Assembly: GCF_013823385.1 (NCBI RefSeq)
Contig: NZ_PNMA01000005.1
Span: 1 to 64,000 of the forward strand
Reading direction: 5' to 3'
Length of the DNA: 64,000 bases
Source of the DNA: Hyphomonas sp.
GTDB lineage: Bacteria > Pseudomonadota > Alphaproteobacteria > Caulobacterales > Hyphomonadaceae
Of this stretch, positions 30,101 through 38,173 are shown in pieces; position 1 is the first letter of the stretch, and the number at the start of each line of letters is the position of its first letter. The notes under the pieces were generated by a model. It did no database searches. It was given only the letters and a program-made list of their open reading frames with translations, and had not been told where the DNA came from. A program made the translations under genes and the position numbers.

Positions 30101-30408
30101 CGGGCCATGCAGGCCCCGCCCGACACAAGATCACCATACAGATCAATCCAGCCGGGATTGAATTTGCCGATCAGCTCATCCTTCCAGGGGCGGCGCCAGC
30201 GTTTGAGGCGCTTTTCGAAGTTCAGCGCATCGTCCACCTCGGCAAAATCCTCGAACCAGACGAGGCGGTGGATATGGTGTTTCTTTGTATGCCCACTGAA
30301 GGCTCCGCGGCGATGCTGGGACACGCGCCCGAGGAGATCACTGGTGACACCCACATAAAGCGCGCCGTCCTTTTTTGAGGCGAGGATGTAGACCCAATAG
30401 TTTTTCAT
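30073..30408 (-). CDS. GIY-YIG nuclease-domain protein (UPF0213/YhbQ-like)
   Basis: A 111-residue single-domain GIY-YIG protein. Motifs are YWVYILASKKDGALYVGVTS (a YVY-x-YVG variant of GIY-YIG), the Arg of LLGRVSQHR and a Glu in LNFEKRLKRW. Members of this small group cut DNA or are uncharacterised. The domain ends near residue 90; the remaining residues, including VIPDTAKQ, come from palindrome copy 3. Copy 3 at its 3' end and copy 4 about 60 bases before its 5' end are in opposite orientation, so the gene sits within an inverted pair. The leader between 30409 and 30468 is AT-rich. Confidence 0.8.
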   Translation of the reverse strand: MKNYWVYILASKKDGALYVGVTSDLLGRVSQHRRGAFSGHTKKHHIHRLVWFEDFAEVDDALNFEKRLKRWRRPWKDELIGKFNPGWIDLYGDLVSGGACMARVIPDTAKQ

Positions 30409-30468
30409 ATGCGCCCCCCCACATAAAAGAACATAACATGAACATTATTCTACGTCAACCCTCTCCCG

Positions 30469-30505
30469 TGTCATCCCGGACGGCCCAGAGGGCCGATCCG
30501 GGACC
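30469..30505 (-). repeat. Dispersed palindrome, copy 4 (inverted)
   Basis: TGTCATCCCGGA, inner GGCCC/GGGCC-like stem, TCCGGGACC; opposite orientation to copy 3. It lies upstream of the GIY-YIG gene. Confidence 0.8.
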
Positions 30506-30536
30506 CTGTTGAGAGGGAGCACAGAGATTGAGAGAA

Positions 30537-30573
30537 GGTCCCGGATCACCGCTTTGCGGTGTCCGGGATGACA
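30537..30573 (+). repeat. Dispersed palindrome, copy 5
   Basis: GGTCCCGGA, CACCGC-TTT-GCGGTG, TCCGGGATGACA, the same orientation as copies 1 and 3. It lies 92 bases before dnaX. Confidence 0.82.
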
Positions 30574-30664
30574 CGAGGGGGTGGTGGGGATGACACGCGA
30601 TACTCTCCGCGCCGTTTAAAGCCCTTTGCCCTTCTGCCCCTGCCCCGCTAAGGTCCGGCGATCC

Positions 30665-32401
30665 ATGAGCGCAGACGATTCCTCCACAGGCGATGATGCC
30701 ACGGGCGCCCTCTTTGGGGGCGGGGAGGCGCCTGCGCGCGGCAAGGCCTATGAGGTGCTGGCGCGGAAGTATCGCCCGCGGCGCTTCGAGGACCTGATCG
30801 GCCAGGAAGCGATGGTGCGGACGCTTTCGAACGCGTTCGAGACGGGCCGCATCGCGCATGGCTTCATGCTGACGGGCGTGCGCGGGGTGGGCAAGACGAC
30901 CACGGCGCGCCTCCTGGCCCGGGCCCTCAACTATGAGCCGAAGGCCGATGCCAAGGGGAAGAAGGGCAAGGCTTCAGGCCCGAGTATCCACCTCGACCCG
31001 CCCGGCGAGCATTGCGACGCGATCATGGCGAGCCGGCACCCGGATGTGCTGGAGCTTGACGCGGCCTCGCGCACCGGCGTGGCGGATATGCGCGACCTGC
31101 TGGATTCGGCCCGGTATGGGCCTGTGTCGGCGCGCTACAAGGTCTATATCATCGACGAAGTTCACATGCTGTCGAATGCGAGCTTCAACGCGCTGCTGAA
31201 GACGCTGGAAGAACCCCCGCCGCATCTGAAGTTCATCTTCGCGACGACGGAAATCCGCAAGGTGCCGGTGACGGTGCTGTCGCGCTGCCAGCGGTTTGAT
31301 CTCAAACGCCTCGATAGCGCGGAGCTGGCAACCCATCTGGGCAATGTGGCCCGCAATGAAGGGGCGAATGTTTCTGAAGAAGCCCTTGCGCTGATTGCGC
31401 GGGCGGCCGAAGGCTCTGTGCGCGACGGGCTTTCCCTGCTGGACCAGGGCATTGTTCAGACCACGGATGGCGAGGAAGTTTCGGGCGCCGCCGTGCGCGC
31501 GATGTTGGGCCTGGGCGACCGGGCGCGCCTTCTGGACGCGGTGGAGAAGGCGGTTTCGGGCGACGCCAAGGGCGCGCTGGCCGAAGTGCGCGAGCAGGTG
31601 GCGAGCGGGGCAGACCCGGCGGTGATCCTCAAGGACATCCTTGATATTGCGGCCGATATTTCCGTGGCGCAGGCGACCGGAGACGACTGGACCCCGGCCG
31701 GGCCGGCCGACTGGGCAAACCGCACGAAGGCGCTGGCCCAGCGCCTGACCCCGGCGCAGGCGGCGCGCAACTGGCAGCTGCTGCTGTCGGGCTATGGCGA
31801 CCTGCAGGTGGCGCCGGACCCGGCCACGGCGCTGAACATGGTGATCCTGCGGCTGGCGGCCGCCTCCACCCTGCCCTCGCCCGAAGAGGCCGCGCGGATG
31901 ATTGCCGAGGGGGCCCGGCCGCCGGGAAAGGATAGCCCGCCCCTTAAGGCCCCGCCGCAGGTGCCCGGCGGGATACACAGCTTTGCCGACATGATTGCGA
32001 TGATGGACGCGGCACGCGAGGTGGCGTTGCAGGTGGATACCGAACGGTTCGTGCGGCCATCGAGCTTTGAGCCGGGGCGGCTGGCCTGCGCGCTGGCGCC
32101 GGGGGCACCGGCGGGCCTGCTGGGGCGGCTGAAAACCTTCCTCGAAAGCTATAGCGATCTCGACTGGACCGTGGAGGAAGCCGAGACCGATGCTGAATCC
32201 ATGCGCGAGCGGGAACGGCGGGAGAAGGCCGAGCGGATCGAGGCGGCGATGCAGCATCCGCTGGTGGCGGCAACCCTTTCGGCGATCCCCGGCGCGGTGA
32301 TCCTGGATGTGGGCCAGATGCCGCCGCCGCTTGAAATCGAGCCCTCGCAGGACGATGTGGCCAGTAACGTTATTCCTCTCAAAACCCGCCGGCCGGCCTG
32401 A
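30665..32401 (+). CDS. dnaX: DNA polymerase III subunit gamma/tau
   Basis: Clamp-loader ATPase of the replicative polymerase. The start at 30665 (MSADDSS) gives 578 residues. The AAA+ module (about 35-260) shows GVRGVGKTTTARLLARALNY (Walker A), IIDEVHMLSNASFNALLKTL (Walker B) and FATTEIRKVPVTVLSRCQRF (sensor 1 and SRC). The four-cysteine zinc module normally between Walker A and B is absent: only one Cys (EHCDAI) remains in a Lys/Gly-rich insert, as in other Caulobacterales. A tau-like C-terminal region follows. ybaB begins 15 bases downstream, the usual dnaX-ybaB-recR arrangement, interrupted here by one gene. Confidence 0.95.
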   Translation: MSADDSSTGDDATGALFGGGEAPARGKAYEVLARKYRPRRFEDLIGQEAMVRTLSNAFETGRIAHGFMLTGVRGVGKTTTARLLARALNYEPKADAKGKKGKASGPSIHLDPPGEHCDAIMASRHPDVLELDAASRTGVADMRDLLDSARYGPVSARYKVYIIDEVHMLSNASFNALLKTLEEPPPHLKFIFATTEIRKVPVTVLSRCQRFDLKRLDSAELATHLGNVARNEGANVSEEALALIARAAEGSVRDGLSLLDQGIVQTTDGEEVSGAAVRAMLGLGDRARLLDAVEKAVSGDAKGALAEVREQVASGADPAVILKDILDIAADISVAQATGDDWTPAGPADWANRTKALAQRLTPAQAARNWQLLLSGYGDLQVAPDPATALNMVILRLAAASTLPSPEEAARMIAEGARPPGKDSPPLKAPPQVPGGIHSFADMIAMMDAAREVALQVDTERFVRPSSFEPGRLACALAPGAPAGLLGRLKTFLESYSDLDWTVEEAETDAESMRERERREKAERIEAAMQHPLVAATLSAIPGAVILDVGQMPPPLEIEPSQDDVASNVIPLKTRRPA

Positions 32402-32416
32402 CGGAGACAAGATCCC

Positions 32417-32740
32417 ATGAAAGACCTCGCCCAGATCATGCAGCAAGCCCAGGCCATGCAGGCCAAGATGGCCGAAGTGCAGCAGAAGATCGAGAATACC
32501 GAAGCGGACGGCGTGGCGGGGGCCGGCCTTGTGCGCGTGAAGCTGCGCGGCAAGGGGGAGATGGTGTCGGTGACCATCGACCGGAGCCTGATGGGGGACG
32601 ATCCGGAAATCGTGGAAGACCTGATCAAGGCCGCCCATTCCGACGCCCGCAAGCGCCTCGACCAGGCAATGGAAGAGGCGATGAAATCAGCCACGGCCGG
32701 CTTCGGCGGCCTGCTGCCGGGGTTCAAGCTGCCGTTTTAG
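32417..32740 (+). CDS. YbaB/EbfC nucleoid-associated protein
   Basis: A 107-residue DNA-binding protein forming tweezer-like dimers. It opens with a long helix (MKDLAQIMQQAQAMQAKMAE), continues with strands typical of YbaB (VRVKLRGKGEMVSVTIDRSL), and ends FGGLLPGFKLPF. GGAGA is correctly spaced before the ATG. Co-transcribed with dnaX. Confidence 0.93.
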   Translation: MKDLAQIMQQAQAMQAKMAEVQQKIENTEADGVAGAGLVRVKLRGKGEMVSVTIDRSLMGDDPEIVEDLIKAAHSDARKRLDQAMEEAMKSATAGFGGLLPGFKLPF

Positions 32741-32847
32741 CGCGGTCTGGCTCCAACTGCCATATATCCTATCAAATCAAGGAGGCGGGGGAGGACGCAA
32801 ACCGGCCGGTCCCCGTTACGCCTCCCCAATTACTGCAGCTAACGGAG

Positions 32848-33057
32848 TTAAGAGCTGTATTGAATATATTTTTGCCAGAAGAAGTGCGCAGATTGGATAA
32901 CGTCTTCACTGGCTTTTTTTGCGATGAGATAATCGCTGAGTGCTGCCCAGCTTTGCGGCTGCGGAAAATCCTTATCTCTTTCCACTGACCAAACGAAGCG
33001 CTCGTGTTTCTCTCTCCAAGCGCAGCGAGTTTTTACATATTGCCTAAAAGTTTGCAT
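32848..33057 (-). CDS. YozE/SAM-like small protein
   Basis: A 69-residue protein resembling the YozE SAM-like family: MQTFRQYVKTRCAW, RDKDFPQPQSWAALSDYL and a final helix with FFWQKYIQY. The start at 33057 follows AAGGAGA; a longer frame is rejected. Its DNA is clearly AT-richer than the flanking dnaX-ybaB and recR, and it is inserted on the opposite strand between ybaB and recR, genes that are usually adjacent. Both facts suggest acquisition by transfer. Function unknown; the family was described mainly from Firmicutes. Confidence 0.65.
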   Translation of the reverse strand: MQTFRQYVKTRCAWREKHERFVWSVERDKDFPQPQSWAALSDYLIAKKASEDVIQSAHFFWQKYIQYSS

Positions 33058-33375
33058 GCCCTTCTCCTTTTTGTTGAAGGCACGAGAGAATTGAAGCATC
33101 GCGCCCGCTCTTGGAACGCACCGGAAAATTCCCAAATTCATAAGGCGTCATGATCCGAATGAGGCGCCGAGGCTGTAAGTCCCGGGCCAAATGTTCGTCA
33201 CGCTCGATGGCCGGCAGGCCATCTGAGCGCCCAGCTCCTTTTCTCTCCGCTGGAAGCAACGGCGCTGGCAGGAGATGGGCCCTCAGATGCGCTTTGCGCA
33301 TCGAGGGTGACGAAGGACAGAGGCTGCGCATCTTCCGGGATGACACGGAGCGCGAAGTGCGCGAGGAAAACGGCC
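33058..33375. other. Intergenic region before recR with a decayed palindrome
   Basis: This 318-base stretch has no convincing gene. A hairpin GATGCGC-TTT-GCGCATC lies at about 33284-33300, and the right half of the dispersed palindrome (TTCCGGGATGACACGG) at about 33332-33348. These look like a degraded copy of the repeats found around the GIY-YIG gene. Confidence 0.5.
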
Positions 33376-33981
33376 ATGTCACAGCGTTCTGCCGGTCCTG
33401 AGCTTCTTCGACTGATTGATCTGATTGCCAAGCTGCCGGGCCTGGGGCCGCGGTCGGCGCGGCGCGTGGCGCTGCATCTGCTGAAGCGGAATGACACGCT
33501 GCTGAAGCCGCTGGCCGAGGCGATGGCCGAAGCGGGCGCGAAGATCCAGAAATGCACGGTCTGCGGCAATTATGACACCGTGCAGCCCTGCGCCGTATGC
33601 CAGATGCCGGGGCGGGACGAGGGCGTGATCTGTGTGGTGGAGGATGTGCCAGACCTGTGGGCGCTGGAACGCGGGGGCGCGTTCCGCGGGCGCTATCATG
33701 TTCTGGGCGGGACGCTCTCGGCCATTGACGGGATCGGGCCGGAAGACCTGGGCATTGCAAGCCTTGTGGCACGGATCGATGCGGGGGGCATCCGCGAGGT
33801 GATCCTGGCGCTGAACGCGACGGTGGATGGTCAGACCACGGCACATTATGTGGCCGACCTGCTGGCCGGGAAAGGCGTGGATGTGACGCGGCTCGCGCAC
33901 GGGGTTCCCGTGGGCGGTGAGCTGGATCATCTCGATGATGGAACATTGGCGGCGGCGCTGCGCGCGCGGCGCGGGCTTTAG
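33376..33981 (+). CDS. recR: Recombination protein RecR
   Basis: Works with RecO and RecF to load RecA at gaps. The ATG at 33376, preceded by GAGGA at 8 nt, gives 201 residues, the family length; the longer frame upstream is rejected. A helix-hairpin-helix ([20 protein letters not shown]) is followed by a C4 zinc finger ([16 protein letters not shown]) and a Toprim domain ([14 protein letters not shown] to [16 protein letters not shown]). It converges with the next gene, overlapping by 4 bases. Confidence 0.95.
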   Translation: MSQRSAGPELLRLIDLIAKLPGLGPRSARRVALHLLKRNDTLLKPLAEAMAEAGAKIQKCTVCGNYDTVQPCAVCQMPGRDEGVICVVEDVPDLWALERGGAFRGRYHVLGGTLSAIDGIGPEDLGIASLVARIDAGGIREVILALNATVDGQTTAHYVADLLAGKGVDVTRLAHGVPVGGELDHLDDGTLAAALRARRGL

Positions 33982-34643
33982 CCGGTATCAAGCCGCATCT
34001 GCAGCAGGGCGCCGTCAACGAGGCCCTGCACCTGGCCCAGCAGGCGGAAATTCACGGCATTGTCACTGGCCGCGCGGGCCGCGTCATAGCCCCGGCGCGA
34101 CAGGATTTTTTCAGGGTAAGGTGCCAGCAGCCGGCGCATCCGCAGAATGTTCGCCTCCGGATCAAGGAAGACCGTTTCCAGCGCCCGCAGGCGGCGAACG
34201 AGCCGCGCGCTGGGCAGCAGCGTATCTTCGGTGGGGGGCGGCGCGGCGGCAGCGGCAGGATGGGGCGTAGACGGAGGAGCTGCCTTGCGGCCAATGCGGA
34301 CGCGCGCGGCAGGCTCAGTCAGGCGGAACAGCGGGGCGCGGGCGCGGCCCGAGGCGGGCGCTGAAGGCGCGGCGGGCCCTGCAGCGGGGCGTGCTTTTGG
34401 CGGGACGGACGGAGCGACCAGCGCGCCGCGCGCGGCGGCAATGAGGAAGAGGGCGCGGCGCACCATGGCTTCGATGAAGGTCAGCTCGGCGGCGACCGCC
34501 TCATGCGCGGGCCGGGGCAGAAAAACCGTGAAGCCGAACCGGCCAAGGCCGAGGCGCGGGACCAGCGTGACCGCCAGCATCTCTGCCGCAACCTGGGCAA
34601 AGCGAATAAGGCTGATGGCCATGGGGGCGAAGACGGCGCGCAT
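33978..34643 (-). CDS. Hypothetical protein, proline-rich centre
   Basis: Unrecognised. From the ATG at 34643 the frame gives 221 residues: a hydrophobic, basic N-terminal third ([20 protein letters not shown], possibly membrane associated), a low-complexity Ala/Pro/Arg middle, and a charged helical C-terminus ([20 protein letters not shown] and after). The start is uncertain since no ribosome site is clear. The stop overlaps recR by 4 bases. A TGTCC array reading in its sense direction lies about 135-250 bases upstream of it. The long overlapping plus-strand frame here is less convincing. Confidence 0.5.
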   Translation of the reverse strand: MRAVFAPMAISLIRFAQVAAEMLAVTLVPRLGLGRFGFTVFLPRPAHEAVAAELTFIEAMVRRALFLIAAARGALVAPSVPPKARPAAGPAAPSAPASGRARAPLFRLTEPAARVRIGRKAAPPSTPHPAAAAAPPPTEDTLLPSARLVRRLRALETVFLDPEANILRMRRLLAPYPEKILSRRGYDAARAASDNAVNFRLLGQVQGLVDGALLQMRLDTG

Positions 34644-34777
34644 GGGGGAGAGTTTAAAGCCAGGCACGGGCGTGTTGGATAAGACGGGGGCGCGGGAGGG
34701 GAAAAGCTGTTTCCGGTCAGGGCGTTGGCCGGGCAGAAACCTGCGGGTTTGGGCGCGCCTGTCCCTCATTCGGGGGG

Positions 34778-34894
34778 TGACAGAACGCGGACAAATCCGG
34801 ACAGTTTTGGACAGGCCCGGACACTCCATGGACAAATCCGGACAGTTTCGGACAAATCCGGACAGTTCCGGACACGCCGGGACAGGGCCCGGCG
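34778..34894 (-). repeat. TGTCC array with 10-bp period and leading hairpin, minus strand
   Basis: On the plus strand GGACA begins at 34789, 34799, 34809, 34819, 34830, 34840, 34850, 34860, 34870 and 34880: ten units, all steps 10 bp but one of 11. Read as TGTCC on the minus strand, it is preceded by a perfect 7-bp hairpin (CGCCGGG at 34875-34881, CCCGGCG at 34888-34894) and ends in TGTCA, as the array at 7764 starts with a hairpin and ends in TGACA. It lies between divergent genes. Confidence 0.8.
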
Positions 34895-34978
34895 CCCCCC
34901 TCCCCTGATCCGGGGATTGGCGGGGGCGCGGGATGTGGCAGGAGAGAGGCAGGCAGGGCGCATATCAGGGGAGCCATC

Positions 34979-35494
34979 ATGAAGGCAGGGGTGAAGCTGA
35001 TGGGCGCGGCGCTGGCCGCCAGCCTGGCCAGCGCGGCAGCGACGGCGACGGCCCAAGGCGCGGGCTGGAATGTGATGCCCTACATCAGCAGCCTCTATGA
35101 GGAATGCCTCGACAGCGCGCTGAGGGATGACACGCCGGACATGCAGCTGGTGATCTGTGAGGACAATCTGGCGGCGCTGGAGGCGGTGGAGACCGACCTT
35201 GCCGGCTGGGCCCCGGTTTCCGCCGAGATGAACCATCTGCACTATGCCATGGCCCTGCTGCTGGACAGTGTGGGCGAGGCCAATGCCCTTCTGGCGGGCG
35301 ACGCGCTGAGCCAGACGCGGTGTGGCTATGTCGAGACGGCGCTGACGCGGATGACGCAGATTGCGCCGGAACTGAGCGCGCAGGACGACGCGGATTTCTA
35401 TGGCGTGATCCATCGCGGCTTTGAGGACAAGGCGCGGATGTGCCGGATGCGCTGGGGCGCGCCGGAGAGAGCCCCGGTCCTTCCCGAGGAGTGA
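34979..35494 (+). CDS. Exported hypothetical protein, cysteine-containing
   Basis: A 171-residue protein with a signal peptide (MKAGVKLMGAALAASLASAA, cleavage near ATAQG). The mature part is acidic and helical with four Cys (EECLD, VICED, TRCGY, ARMCRM) that could form two disulfides in the periplasm. GGGAG precedes the ATG. No domain is recognised. The TGTCC array is 85 bases upstream. Confidence 0.65.
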   Translation: MKAGVKLMGAALAASLASAAATATAQGAGWNVMPYISSLYEECLDSALRDDTPDMQLVICEDNLAALEAVETDLAGWAPVSAEMNHLHYAMALLLDSVGEANALLAGDALSQTRCGYVETALTRMTQIAPELSAQDDADFYGVIHRGFEDKARMCRMRWGAPERAPVLPEE

Positions 35495-35521
35495 GGCTTC
35501 AGAAGATTATCTGCCGGCGGA

Positions 35522-36406
35522 TCACTGATCCAGATCAGGAAACTTGTCTCGCAGGTTGACCGTCATGCGGCTGAGGAAGTCTGCATTCTTGTCAGCGTCA
35601 CTGCCGCGCGTGGCGGGGGCAGCGCGGCTGAAGGCGGCGGCATGGGCGAGCGCGGCGCGGGCATGTTTGCGGGCCTCACCGGGGCGGAACTCGTTGGCAT
35701 AGGCGGCGCGGTTGAAATAGGCCGCCAGCGCCCAGTCGAAATAGGCCGCCCGCTTCGGGCAGGCCGCCTGCAGGCGCAGGAGGCGGGCGGAGATGGCGCC
35801 CACCGCGCCCGGAGCGGTAGACGCCCCGGAGAGGCCGCGGGCCTCATATTCCACGCCGCTGCCGCGATTTGCCGTATAGGGATAGGCGGCCAGCGGGGCC
35901 TCTTCGGCAAAGATCGGGTGGACCCGTTCCCTGCCGGGCGTGGTGGCGAGAATGGCGAGTTGCGGGATGATGACCGATTCCAGCGCCGTGAAGACCGGGC
36001 CGTAGAGATAGAGTTTCACCTCTGCGCCATCCCCGCCGGTGACGGCGGTGCCGGTGCCGCTGTCGAACGTGTGGTCGGTGCGCAGGGCCGCGTCATAGGC
36101 CTTGCTGAAGAGGGTGAGCTGGGTGTCTGGATCTTCCACGGCGCCGGCGAGGGAGACGAACAGGAGGGCGGCGAGGCCCTGAATGTCGCTGCTGCCGGGA
36201 CAGCGGGTGGCGGCGATTTCGGCCGTCTCATAGACCTTTTCAAGGGCGGTCGGGACGCCAAGCTCGATCGCGGCGTGCATGTTGAAGACGATCTGGGCGG
36301 CGTTTTCGGGGCAGGCGATGGTCTCGGCGGCGCCCTCCCCGGCTTCGGCAAGCGCCGGGGCGGCGGCCAGGCTGAACAGGGCGGCGGCAAGGCGCGCGCG
36401 AATCAT
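35522..36406 (-). CDS. Exported hypothetical protein
   Basis: A 294-residue protein. The start at 36406 is set by GGAAG and by the signal peptide MIRARLAAALFSLAAAPALA; 47 upstream codons are discarded. The mature part is mostly helical with four Cys (ACPEN, RCPGS, ACPKR) and several Ala-rich helices suggesting TPR-like repeats (AALAYFNRAAYANEFRPGEA region). It converges with the preceding exported protein, 27 bases apart. Function unknown. Confidence 0.65.
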   Translation of the reverse strand: MIRARLAAALFSLAAAPALAEAGEGAAETIACPENAAQIVFNMHAAIELGVPTALEKVYETAEIAATRCPGSSDIQGLAALLFVSLAGAVEDPDTQLTLFSKAYDAALRTDHTFDSGTGTAVTGGDGAEVKLYLYGPVFTALESVIIPQLAILATTPGRERVHPIFAEEAPLAAYPYTANRGSGVEYEARGLSGASTAPGAVGAISARLLRLQAACPKRAAYFDWALAAYFNRAAYANEFRPGEARKHARAALAHAAAFSRAAPATRGSDADKNADFLSRMTVNLRDKFPDLDQ

Positions 36407-36771
36407 GGGGCATCTTCCAGATGGGTGCCGCCCGATTGTGGCGGGGGAACCGGGCCCCCGCCAGCCCCTGTACCGGGGGGCGGATTTCAACGCCTGTTCA
36501 AAGATTGGGCAGGTTTGCCTGCCCCCGTGGCAATGAGCAGTGAACAACGGTGATTTTGTTCAGAAGCGGGCCGGTTGTCATTGCTTTGTCGCACCTGCGA
36601 GGTAATTGTTGCAATGCAGCATGAGCTGGGCCGCTCCGGTCAAGGCCATGGCGCGAGGCACCCCGTCCACCGGGACCCCGCCCCATACCGGAGCAGGATA
36701 AGCCCCCGGACGCGCTGCGGGAGGAGTTTTCCTGCCGGCGCGCCCGGCGCTAACTCTGAAGGACTGATCCA

Positions 36772-37113
36772 ATGCTGAAAGCTACCTCGATGATCCTGGC
36801 CGCTGCCATGGCTCTCACCCCCGTTGCTGCTGCAGAGTCGCTGAAGGAAGTGACCCTGAAGATGGACTATGATCCGGCCCTGCTGACCACCGAAGCCGGC
36901 GTCGAAACGCTGGTTTCCCAGCTTGAAAGCAAGGCCCGCAAGCTCTGCTCGCAGCGCGTGCCGGCGCTCGGCGCCATCTATGTGGACGCCGATTGCTCCG
37001 CTTCCCTCGTGAAGGCCGCCGTGCAGCAGATCCATGCTGACCAGGCCAGCAGCGTTGAACTGGCACCCACCTTCCAGCGCCTGGCCGCTGTGGACTACGC
37101 GCTCGCCAACTGA
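36772..37113 (+). CDS. UrcA-family exported protein
   Basis: A 113-residue protein of the UrcA family, found in alphaproteobacteria and of unknown role. A signal peptide (MLKATSMILAAAMALTPVAA) is followed by VTLKMDYDPALLTTEAGVET, two Cys about 20 residues apart (KLCSQ, ADCSAS) that probably form a disulfide, and a helix with VKAAVQQIH. AAGGA stands 9 nt before the start. A perfect 9-bp hairpin lies 58 bases after the stop. Confidence 0.75.
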   Translation: MLKATSMILAAAMALTPVAAAESLKEVTLKMDYDPALLTTEAGVETLVSQLESKARKLCSQRVPALGAIYVDADCSASLVKAAVQQIHADQASSVELAPTFQRLAAVDYALAN

Positions 37114-37171
37114 GCCCCCCGATTTTCCGGAACAACGCCAGACCAATGTTTCCTCCCGGTCCGCGGCGTTG

Positions 37172-37203
37172 GAGGGGCCATCTGAGGCCAAGGGTGGCCC
37201 CTC
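37172..37203 (+). terminator. Possible terminator hairpin after the UrcA gene
   Basis: GAGGGGCCA (37172-37180) and TGGCCCCTC (37195-37203) form a perfect 9-bp stem with a 14-base loop. A weak T-run only follows, so it may need Rho or act by structure alone. Confidence 0.45.
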
Positions 37204-37297
37204 ACTCCGGCTTTGCCTGAGACCATGACTGAGACTTGACCTGAACGCAGGCCGCCCGGCTTTCACGCCGGGATTGCGCCTTTCTCCACTTTGCTCT

Positions 37298-37310
37298 TGA
37301 CGCAGCGTCA
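37298..37310. promoter_or_regulatory. Inverted repeat TGACGC-A-GCGTCA
   Basis: TGACGCAGCGTCA is a perfect 13-base dyad overlapping a TTGACG that could be a -35 element. It lies 118 bases before the tonB-like gene and resembles MerR-family operators, but this is only suggestive. Confidence 0.3.
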
Positions 37311-37427
37311 GGCTTCCCTAGCGCAAGGCATGGGCAGCGAGGGGCTGCCTGCTTCCGGAACCGGGCCCGCAGAGCCCGGCCGGACACGGCCCGCAGAGGC
37401 GGGCTGCAAAGCTGGAGGAGGAATGAC

Positions 37428-38054
37428 ATGATTTCCATGAATACCGGGCCATACCGCCTGTCGCTGGCCACGCTGCTGGCGGCGCCGCTGGTCTATGGCC
37501 TGTTCTTGGCGGCCAATGCGCTGATCACGGTGCGCGAGGTGACCCTGGTGGTGAGCCCGCAGCGGGTGCTGGAAAGGGTGACGCCGGAGATTACCGAGCC
37601 GGGCAAACCCCGCACCAAGCAGAGGCCCGTGCCCCTGGAGGCGGCGCAGAAGCCCCCGCCGCCGCCGCGCCCGGCTGTGGCGAGCGAGGGCCTCGTTCCC
37701 ACCGGCCCGGTCTGGGGCGGGGAGGCGCCGGAGCGGTTTGACGTTGGCAAGATCAGCTTCGGCGCGATCTCTGCCAGCCCGATTGACGGGCGGGAGCTGG
37801 TGGCGGTGCGCCCGCCGGTGCCCACGATCCCGGCCGCCGCCGTATCGCGCGGAATTTCAGGCAGCTGCAACGTGACCTTTGACGTGGATACGGCCGGGCG
37901 GCCGCAGAATGTGGCGGCGCAGTGTACGGATAATGTGTTCCGGGCCGAAGCCGAACGGGCCGTGCGGCGGGCGGAATTCCTCCCCGCCATCCGCAACGGC
38001 CAGCCCGTGATCCAGAAGAATGCGGTCTACCCGATCGAATTCATCGTGGAGTGA
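37428..38054 (+). CDS. TonB-family energy-transducer-like protein
   Basis: A 208-residue protein with one N-terminal membrane segment (ATLLAAPLVYGLFLAANALI), a proline-rich periplasmic linker (about residues 45-85, containing PPPPPRP) and a C-terminal TonB-like domain (about 130-208: SGSCNVTFDVDTAGRPQNVA, RAVRRAEFLPA, VYPIEFIVE). GGAGGAG lies 7 nt before the start. It would transfer proton-motive energy to outer-membrane receptors such as the one at the window start, but no exbB/exbD are nearby. An extra Cys pair (SCNV, AQCTD) in the C-terminal domain recurs in the lipoprotein at 39778. Confidence 0.8.
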   Translation: MISMNTGPYRLSLATLLAAPLVYGLFLAANALITVREVTLVVSPQRVLERVTPEITEPGKPRTKQRPVPLEAAQKPPPPPRPAVASEGLVPTGPVWGGEAPERFDVGKISFGAISASPIDGRELVAVRPPVPTIPAAAVSRGISGSCNVTFDVDTAGRPQNVAAQCTDNVFRAEAERAVRRAEFLPAIRNGQPVIQKNAVYPIEFIVE

Positions 38055-38173
38055 CGGGCTGCCGGGGCGGGCCTGCCCTGCCCCGGCCCTGCGGCTTTGC
38101 CCCACCCTGCCGGTGTTGACCCCATGGGCAACGCCGCCAATATTGCGCCGGGGTCGACAAGCGGGGCCAACCC

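Larger units (their letters stand above)
37114..37427. other. Intergenic region, urcA-like gene to tonB-like gene
   Basis: Within 314 bases lie a 9-bp hairpin (37172-37203), probably the end of the urcA transcript, and a 13-base perfect inverted repeat (37298-37310) in a promoter-like position for the tonB-like gene. No coding sequence is supported. Confidence 0.5.

Noticed and set aside
34778-34894. CRISPR array
   Set aside because: Units are 10 bp with 5-bp spacers and no cas genes are nearby.
33978-34908. Plus-strand frame of 253 codons (34147-34908)
   Set aside because: It runs through the TGTCC array and low-complexity DNA; the minus-strand frame ending at 33978 has the more protein-like ends.
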